From positions 2,272,601-2,336,600 of the forward strand of contig CM030862.1 of NCBI GenBank assembly GCA_018105865.1: DNA of 64,000 nucleotides. The letters are read 5' to 3'. The DNA comes from Metaphire vulgaris. Taxonomy: Eukaryota; Annelida; Clitellata; Crassiclitellata; Megascolecidae. The notes below the pieces were generated by a model. That model searched no databases. It saw only the letters and a list, made by a program, of their open reading frames with translations, and had not been told where the DNA came from. A program made the translations under genes and the position numbers. The stretch's first letter is position 1. Each line of letters starts with the position of its first letter. Below, one piece after another: positions 56,767 to 64,000 of the stretch.

Positions 56767-57020
56767 ATGGTAACAACGTTGGATGATGGAGCTGGAGGTC
56801 GCGGGTTAGAGTCCCGCAGGAGCCCTAGAGGTCGACTCAGCCTTTTTCGTGATGGTAAAATGAAGAGCAAAGGCAACATTGCGAAGGTAACCATAGGATC
56901 GGCGGAATAAATGCCCACCGTCGACTGATTAATGGCTTAGCCACCTATGGGCTGATGGTCATGAAACGGAAATCAGCACCGGCACCTACGGGCACAGAGC
57001 CTACGGATGAACTTTACCTT
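56767..57020 (+). mobile_element. tRNA-like SINE, second family, copy 2
   Basis: GGTAACAACGTTGGATGATG, then a B-box-like CGGGTTAGAGTCCCGC, then GAGCCCTAGAGGTCGACTCA, similar to 19116-19400. An (ATT)n array follows at 57035-57095. Confidence 0.62.
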
Positions 57021-57048
57021 TACTTATTATTTTATTTTATTATAATTA

Positions 57049-57098
<50 letters not shown>

Positions 57099-57461
57099 TA
57101 AACCTGTTATTGTCGATTGATTTGAGGTTGCAACCAACAATTACACTGAGGGATATTCGTGCATATCTTAGTTCATCACAAAATCAAGGAAATTTGTCCT
57201 CATGTTAGGACAGTTATGGGTTACCAATTTGGGGTGCCAGAATCTCCAGCCTGTTCCCAAGAGGGAAGCAACTGAGCGTTAGCCTTTCGCTGGGCACCAT
57301 TTTACATTTGGCCAGCGTCTGCAGTTACACAGCTGTGCATAAAACGTCGAACAGCTGACTATCAGGGCAGTATATCAGGGCAGTAACGATGTGACGAACT
57401 TTTTAAAAAATCCGTAAAAGAATTTAAGAAAATCTCTCGCGGCCACAGACGTTTTTCTTAC

Positions 57462-57623
57462 CCTCATTTGTATATACAAGCTTAGCTTGAGAGTAGGGAA
57501 AGTCGCGCAAGGCCAGTTCCTGCAGAATAATTCCGTAGGAATAGACGTCTCCCATCTGGGTTCCGTACATTGGGCGGTGATCCTCGCGCATTCGGAGCAA
57601 TTCCGGGGCTGTCCAAAACAGAT
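57462..57623 (-). CDS. Receptor guanylyl cyclase, kinase-homology exon c
   Basis: Acceptor tttgcgtcag, donor G/gtaaga. The translation is [14 protein letters not shown], then [20 protein letters not shown] and [15 protein letters not shown] and GDVYS.GIILQE are hallmark strings of the membrane guanylyl cyclase kinase homology domain. Phases 2 and 1 agree with the flanking exons. Confidence 0.93.
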
Positions 57624-58429
57624 CTGACGCAAAGAAAAATCAACAACACAAACACACATACAGTTTGCGAACCCATTAAGTCAGTTCAAGATCCTCGCAT
57701 AGTGAGTGATCTTTCACAATTAACAACTCACTACGTTTCTAGTAAAAGACATTAGAGGCAATAGGGGAGTCATATTTACAGTATTTTGTGGGGTTTCAAA
57801 ACAGCTACTGCTACCATTGGGAAGTAGTGTCTAAAAGTGTCGATATCCGTCGAATAAAAGCCAATGGAATTTTCGACCCTACAACTCTCCAAATTCATCA
57901 TATTGATTTTAGAATTTCCGGGTTGTTTGGAAGTTTTTAGTTTATCTTATACAGCTAAACATAATAACAATTAAGAAATTTTATAGCAACATTTATTAAG
58001 TCCAAAGGCATCAATCGATGGTGCTCCAGATCCTAGCCTAACCAGATATTAGTCAGAGGCGTCGAGAAATGCAAGCCAGAGGATTTCCAGACATCCCCAA
58101 CAATTTTGCTGTGTCTAGAAAATTTCATGTCATTGCGTCATAAGGAGAATAATCATCGTTTATAATTACTAAAACACAGAATCACGAATTAAATGTTGGA
58201 AGATACTTAGAGACCAAACTGTTATACATCAGTAAAATTTATATCAGGACGTCGGGACTGGGGCATCCCAGCCCCTAAAAAATTGTTGCGCGACGCCACT
58301 GATGTCAGTCAGTGAGAGACAGTAAGACAGGCTATGGTGAGAAAGATATCGGAATTACATGCGTTTTGAGTCTTGATGTGATAGAGCTCAGTACTTTGGA
58401 AACTCCAAAAGACGGAGGAAGAGTTCCAT

Positions 58430-58640
58430 AATTTCTTAAATACTTCCTTTTCCTAAAATCATTTCCTCCATAGCTGTAACAACCTAGCATCACTGCCCTT
58501 CTGATGTTGACTATTGCCTGGCTGATCATATACCTTCCCCATAGCTATTTTAAGAAAGGATGAGCGCCTAAGAATAAGCAGCTACTGTTGTGCTGCTCTC
58601 CAAGGCGCTATAGAAATCAACGAGATTTTACTTACATAAT
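58430..58640 (+). mobile_element. LINE 3'-end-type repeat, inverse of 28030-28215
   Basis: Contains CTAAGAATAAGCAGCTACTG and CTCCAAGGCGCTATAGAAAT, the 3' signature shared by the LINE ends in this window. In a cyclase intron. Confidence 0.7.
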
Positions 58641-59055
58641 TACTTACTTGACCTTGGGCCTGTCACAGAAAAAGCTCTCTTGCCAGTGTCTGTGCTGTGT
58701 CTGCGCAAATTTAGCAACGAGTCGGCAAATCATGTTGAATGATATTGTAGAGCAGGGCATTCAATTGGACTTTACGAATTGCCACGTCTTTTATGACTGG
58801 TACCAGAAAGAGAAGTGGTTTTTAATTCAGTCGCTATCATTTACCAGTATTTTGGTTAAGTATTAGCAAACGGCGATCGTGTCCGGACCTTCGCGCGCCA
58901 TTTTAGTTTTACATTTGGCACATCGGATATGTCCCACGCCGCCATTTGAATATTTGAATATAGGTATAGTTCTACGTTTTTCGTCCTGCTTAGACAGTTT
59001 TCAAACATCGACTTTCCAAACGAACAAGATTTTGATTGAACGAATGACGTCGTAC

Positions 59056-59218
59056 TAGAGTAAAATTTGTCATTCTTTTCAGGAACTTTCGTCGACTGCT
59101 TGAAATTTCCCATTCCGTAATCCGTTATCTTGCACGCCCACTTGCTGTCAACGACGCAGTTGGAGCTAGTCAGATGACCGTGGGATTGAAGGACCGAGCC
59201 ATGCAGGTAACACATGCC
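59056..59218 (-). CDS. Receptor guanylyl cyclase, kinase-homology exon b
   Basis: Starts GMCYLHGS after acceptor tttgaag, so the splice reads DIAQ-GMCYLHGS. It contains SHGHLTSSNCVVDSKW and CKITDYGMGNF. The kinase catalytic HRD is replaced by HGHL and DFG by DYG, as in other membrane cyclases, so this is a regulatory pseudokinase. The open frame runs on past the true donor. I placed the donor at TTTTACTCT-A/gtacga because that phase and position reproduce the family spacing before LFWTAPELL in the next exon. Confidence 0.88.
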
Positions 59219-59339
59219 CTTCAAACACATACACACGGACTGCGTCACCCTTTAACTATTTTCTAAATATATAAAACTAGATATTTAATCAGGTAAAATG
59301 TGCGACATATGTTTAGGGATGTGAGCTCGGAAATTTCCT

Positions 59340-59575
59340 CCGGAATTATTCCGGAAATTTCCGGAAAAATAGCGGTACTTTTTCGGAATAATTCCGAAAA
59401 AGTTTATAATAATAATAATTATTATTATTATTATTATTATTTATTACTATTCATTTGTTGGGCATTTGTTAACAACTGTCAGGATTGTAGCGCTCTATAA
59501 TGCTTTTATAGACAAGCACGCGGCGCTTCCGGTTGCACTTTTCCGGAAATTTCCGGAATAATTCCGGGCATTCTA
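59340..59575. mobile_element. Small inverted-repeat element around (ATT)n
   Basis: TCCGGAATTATTCCGGAAAT at 59339-59358 and TTCCGGAATAATTCCGG at 59550-59566, with repeated TTCCGGAAA strings between and (ATT)n at 59405-59445. Likely a short DNA transposon. 59580-60720 holds nothing else I can name. Confidence 0.5.
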
Positions 59576-60750
59576 CAACTAAATCAGGTCGTTAGAAACT
59601 TCAGCAAGGGATGTCCTTGGGTTCGTATTTTATAACCTAGCCCATCAAATTTCCAACTCAACCCAGCCCAGCTCATTCCTGCAATAGGGTTACTTGACGC
59701 AACCGATCCCAGGCAACCGTAATACATTTCACTTTCTTAAACCAAGACTTATTTTCTGGCCCAACCCACCATAACTATGGAAAAATCTGACCCAACCCAA
59801 TCCATGGGTTAACCCAACCCATAGACATCTCTGCTTTGTCAAGAATCAGTCATCAGTAAATACTGTTAGTTCTGGAGACATACGCACTACCCAGTGCACC
59901 ATCTGGTTTAATTTCTAGTAGGCCGCCATCCTCAAGCCTCCCCCTTAATTTTGAGATACTAAGCTCTCTGGAAAGTGGAGAAAGGGGTGAGGGGGATAGG
60001 GTTGTCCCTACTTTTTCATTTAAATGTAAGCCCATGTCTGGAGATTATTATATGCACTTATGAGCTCCAGTTATAAACTGCAAAAAAACAGTACATCTAG
60101 AAGGAATTCTCTGCGAAAATATTAATGACAGTTTTAATTAAAGGAAGCAATCAATAATTTAAGTCGCAGAGAAGGGAACGTACGCCTATTGATAAATATA
60201 CAAATTCATTCCTTAGTGGAAGAAATCAGTTTTAATTAGCTAAGGACAATCAAAGTTCTCTGTCCTTTGCTATTTCTTCCAAAGTCATTCGCTTCCGTCA
60301 GATTGAGGTTCAACCCTGAACATCGTCTTTTAGGTCTTCCTTTAGATCTCCTCCTCTGGTTTGTAGTTGAAAATTCGGTTTTCTTATTTCTTGATAAATA
60401 GTCCATTTCTTTCTTCTTTTTCTGATAACTTCCACGATGCTCGGTTGCATTCTCTCTCTAACTTCTTCATTTGTTATATGTTCTGAAGAAATGCGTAAGT
60501 GTAAAAACGCTATACTGTCTAAATTCGGGTGAAAGCGGGTATGCAGATCTTTCTTGTCTCCAATCCGAAATCTAAGATGATGGGACGAATATATTTCACC
60601 CCAGATAAATTAGAAAACAACTTCTTCCCATCCTCAATGGCCATTCGGGGAAGAACGTCATATTCCGATACCATAGAACCTGTGAAAGCAATATCAAAGG
60701 TAACGTGTCATCCAGGTGTGCGCTTACGAAGGAGTGATTACGTCGTCTAC

Positions 60751-60927
60751 CTGAGCGATGTCTACGACGAATGAGATCTTAAATTCGTCTCCCAGGTCGA
60801 ACTTTTCGTCTTGTATGATGTCCTGTAGACTTCCGTTCTTGCAGTAGACCGTAAGCAAGCCGACTTTCGGATCGACGATACAGACGCCGATGAACGCGTT
60901 CAGGTTCTCGTGTTTTATCATGCGCAT
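60751..60927 (-). CDS. Receptor guanylyl cyclase, kinase-homology exon a
   Basis: Most 5' exon visible (59 codons, phase 0 at both ends; acceptor aaacaag, donor gtagac). It encodes MRMIKHENLNAFIGVC, then VGLLTVYCKNGSLQDII and FKISFVVDIAQ. These match the middle of the kinase homology domain of natriuretic-peptide-receptor-type cyclases (FIGAC, YC..GSLQDI). The ATG opening the exon is not a start codon, because the preceding kinase subdomains, membrane segment and extracellular domain are missing. They must lie upstream, beyond about 61 kb; I found no matching exon between 60,928 and 64,000. Confidence 0.9.
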
Positions 60928-61310
60928 CTTGTTTAAAAGAAAACAACAACGCAGAAAGGTCAACGGGAGGTCACAAGTTGAAAAGGTCACTCTGACGATT
61001 TCAGTAAAATGTTGAGTAAGCAGCGTTGCATACTCTTGTCCAAGAATCGACCATACGTATTATACGTTTTGGTATTTTTAATAATAAAACACGTATAATA
61101 GGCGTACAGTAAAAGTTCCGCACGTTAAAAATACGTTTGCAAAAGTTGGTGAACTGAAATCTGATATATTGAAATTCAGCTGGAAACATTTATTTGGTTT
61201 TCTATGGTTTAATTATAAATCGGCGTTGGGTGTAATTTATCAAAGCTCTTTGGCTAATTTCCGAATCAGGTGATATAAACGGTGTCAGTGAGCTTTGCAC
61301 CAGACTTCAG

Positions 61311-62165
61311 TTGGCTCCCTCCGGCTGTTTAATGAGCAAGTGCATCTGGATAAAGGGTTTACCAGCGCAACAACCTGTATCTTTTGATAATCTTGATAAT
61401 ATTGATAATCTGTCTATGCAGTCTGCCTTCCCTGACCTCTATTTCTCCTCTTCTGTCCGTGATCTTGCTATAATTCTTGACTCTGAGTTAGCCTTTCTGG
61501 ATCATATTAACTCACTTTGTCGCAGTTGCTTCTATCATCTCCGCCAGCTTAGAGTGATTCGATGTACACTAGACATGCCATCTGCTTCTACTTTGATTCA
61601 TGCATTTATTTGCTCAAGGCTTGACTACTGTGGTTCATTTTTTGCTGGTCTTCCATCCGTGCGACTTGATAAACTCCAGATGGTTCTTCGTTCGGCACCC
61701 AGGGTGATTGCTGGTGTCACAAGATGTGATCACATTAGTGATTATATGATGTCTGTTTTACACTGGCTGCCTTATCCTGCTCGAGTTGAGTTTCGTGTGT
61801 TGAGAGCGGTTGCACTCTCTCTTTATGGTGCCACTCCATCTTACCTTTCAGAGCTACTCCATCCTCTTAGCTCTATCCCTGGTCGGCCATGTCTTCAGTC
61901 CACAACCAATGGTCTTCTCAGTGTGCCCCAAGCACGAACCTCCTTGTTCCTGAAGCGAGGTTTTGAATCAGTTGGCCCTATCCTTTGTAATGCTCTTGAC
62001 GCCAGTGTGCGAGGCTTAGCAACTCCTAATTCTATGGCCCTCTTTTTCAAACGACTTAAAACTTATCTCTTTGTCAATATACAGCAATTTGATGTGAGAG
62101 CGCTTCTGGGTGATTCTTCAGAAGAGGCGCTATACAAATATTTTGTTACATTACATCCTGTGTAG
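61311..62165 (+). pseudogene. CR1/L2-type LINE ORF2, C-terminal fragment (284 codons open)
   Basis: Open frame reading SSVRDLAIILDSELAFLDHI, NSLCRSCFYHLRQLRVIR and TLIHAFICSRLDYCGSFFAG. Next comes LPSVRLDKLQMVLRSAPRVI, then VLHWLPYPARVEFRVLRAV. This is the region after the polymerase active site in CR1/L2-type elements. The N-terminal half is absent (5' truncation); GGCGCTATACAAATATTTTG follows near the stop. No internal stop, so it is fairly young. Confidence 0.88.
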
Positions 62166-62223
62166 GTTTGCTGGAGTGACATCCTTGATATTCCCGAGTT
62201 AATCTTTGTTTGCTGTAGGTAAG

Positions 62224-62778
62224 CATGGAATCATAAATTATTAGCATCTGGAAGGTCAACCTCAGGCAATCACCAAAGTCGGCCTAAGTTGGTCAACGAT
62301 CTAAACCGCTTAAGAAATCAGCATTTCTGCGTATGTTCACGTAATTCTGGATTGTTTTCAACCTGCAATTGCTCTAGTTCTATGAAAGCTACAAAGATGA
62401 GGTATACACCAATGTTTTGCAATTTTATTCCTCTTTCAAACCATCTGTAAAACATTTGCGAAGGGGGTCCACTTTCCGTCCTAAAACAAACCCTCCCTCC
62501 AAACAAAATTTTTTTGTAATTAAAAACTGTGTAGCAAAACATTTTCAGAGGTAACCTATCTTTTGTGAGCGGCTTGTTGTAGGGACATGTAATTGGAACA
62601 AAATAAATCAAACATTTTGAAAATCGGACTATATTTGGTTGAGATATCGTCTCCCTACCCCGAGCACCCTCTGTCGCAACCATAGAAATTATGCTCATTG
62701 ATGGCCTAAGTTAGTCAAATTCTTAAATTATCTGCCCGAGGTTGACCTTCCAAGGTGCTAATAATTTAGGATTCCATG
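62224..62778. mobile_element. Inverted-repeat element with about 50-80-bp ends
   Basis: Left CATGGAATCATAAATTATTA, right TAATAATTTAGGATTCCATG, continuing inward through GGAAGGTCAACCTC-type sequence and GGCCTAAGTTGGTCAA with few mismatches. The interior is related to 23140-23680. Target duplication unclear. Confidence 0.75.
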
Positions 62779-63880
62779 AGGGGTAAGGGATTTATTCTCT
62801 AGGCTGGTACTCTGACATTAACAATTAGAGGCAGTGAATGGCGGGGTTCAACATGGAATTGACTGTCACGGTCCGAAAGAAAGTTAAGTCAACGCATGAT
62901 ACATTGATCTACAGTTGCTATGTTTGTGGCACACTGATTTTGCGTTCATTTCGCAAAATCGATGAAAATTACGACAATTAACGACATTTTAAAAAATTCA
63001 TGGAATTCACGGCTTACGTGACATAGTGAAATTCTACAAGCCCTATGCATAGATAATAGGTAACCATAAACAGTGCCGTATTAACCATGGTGCAACTGGT
63101 GCACTTGCCCCAGGCCCACTGGTTCAATTTAAAAAAAATTAATCTTTTAAATTAACTTATGAATTTTTAATGCTGTAACCGGTAATTGTATTTATTTTGA
63201 TTAAATATATTTAAGTTTTTCTATTTTTAAAATTAATTTTCTAAATTTCCAAAGATTTAAAACTTCGAACTTGTATGTTGAGGGCCTTTTAAAGTTTTGT
63301 TGGCCGGATTCTCGATTCTAATTTTAAAGAGTTAATCCGGTTGACCGATAAGTACTAACGCATATTATGATTTTATTAACGCATAATACGCGCATTTTAT
63401 TTTTGGACACGAAGTACGTATGATGCACGTATTTTCCCTGGGGCGTAACGTGCGGTGGAATCTTGCTCTTATCACTGCATTACACTCTGATGGTGCAAAT
63501 TTCTGAGGAGAGATCTAAGACTTTGGATGGGAGAAATTCCCCTAACTGGCCTGTATGCAACACTGGGTAAGATAGATAAAGTGTGTGTGTGTGTGTGTTT
63601 GTGTGTGTTTGTGTGTGGTTGTGTTTAGAGGAACGCGTAATACATGCCTGTTTTAATTCGGTGAAAAGTACTATATCCGTACTTTCGACGCCTCCTCTCT
63701 CAACTGGTTTAATGCAAACAATCGTTCCCTAGAAATTCAAGAATAATTCTACATGGAACATTCGATAGAGCTTTGATAATTAACATAACTCTCCAGTCAT
63801 CAGTCTAAAGTCTAAATGCAACGTCCACTCTGATGCGCCGGTGGACATTAAGTGTCCAGGTAGCAAATCTCTGCTCATGC
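62779..63880. other. No recognisable gene
   Basis: CAGTGCCGTATTAACCATGG at about 63073 looks like a hAT-like left end without a partner. GT repeats at 63583-63625. 63130-63470 is AT-rich with nothing called. Confidence 0.45.
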
Positions 63881-63889
63881 GCAGAGCCG

Positions 63890-64000
63890 ATGGACATGGC
63901 TCCACCGAGTGCCCCTATTGAGAGCCTGGCCCCCAGTGGCCCCAGTTGGGACCCTATACTTAATGCTACATACATTAAACAAAAATGGTTGGCCCCCATG
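63890..64000 (-). mobile_element. hAT-like MITE, CAGTGGCGGCTCC family, copy 6, cut by window end
   Basis: GGCTCCACCGAGTGCCCCTA through GGTTGGCCCCCATG matches the family interior in minus orientation. The terminal CAGTGGC is lost or altered on the left. Confidence 0.75.

Noticed and set aside
58856..59055. Open extension of cyclase exon b
   Set aside because: A donor at 59055 restores the family spacing and phase; the extension has no homologous pattern.
62318..62698. 126-residue minus-strand ORF as an upstream cyclase exon
   Set aside because: It lies inside the inverted-repeat element, and its sequence recurs at 23.2 kb; no cyclase or receptor pattern.

Overview
The window is animal nuclear DNA, almost certainly from a marine bilaterian invertebrate. 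It has split genes with GT-AG introns of up to about 18 kb, a histamine-H1-like receptor, a FEZF-like zinc-finger factor and a membrane guanylyl cyclase. Microsatellites and interspersed transposons (CR1-type and other LINEs, tRNA-derived SINEs, many short hAT-like elements) are dense. I cannot assign a phylum from sequence alone. All three recognisable genes lie on the minus strand.

Region 1-10.4 kb: no gene recognised; hAT-like non-autonomous elements, a GAT array, a CTG array of 25 perfect units and several minisatellites. Region 10.5-34.0 kb: an H1-histamine-like GPCR in three coding exons (TM1 at 34.0-33.9 kb, TM2-TM3 at 16.1-15.8 kb, TM4-TM7 at 12.2-10.5 kb). The introns are about 17.8 kb and 3.6 kb and packed with repeats. 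One base is out of frame in a G6 run (11190-11195). Region 37.1-38.7 kb: an intronless 541-residue FEZF-like protein with an N-terminal Eh1 motif and six C2H2 fingers. Region 42.3-43.4 kb: two weak, phase-compatible candidate exons of unknown identity. Region 45.7-60.9 kb: eleven exons of a receptor guanylyl cyclase covering the kinase homology domain, the coiled-coil linker and the complete cyclase domain; all splice phases agree and give exactly 492 residues plus stop. The 5' part of that gene (ligand domain, membrane segment, start of the kinase homology domain) must lie beyond 61 kb and was not found here. A degraded CR1-type LINE (48.5-51.3 kb) and a second LINE sit in its largest intron. 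Region 61-64 kb: LINE and terminal-inverted-repeat remnants.

The genes do not form a pathway in any obvious way. The GPCR would act in amine signalling, the cyclase makes cGMP on ligand binding, and the FEZF-like protein is probably a Groucho-dependent repressor.

The most unusual signals are: (i) a motif close to GACAAGCAAAAAAGGTCATC found about 23 times, mostly inside short elements with different terminal repeats, often in pairs 62-67 bp apart; (ii) a tRNA-derived SINE whose 3' tail matches the 3' end of the CR1-type LINE; (iii) a complete H1-type amine pocket with Phe in place of the toggle Trp; (iv) an intronless FEZF-like gene with a widened first finger.
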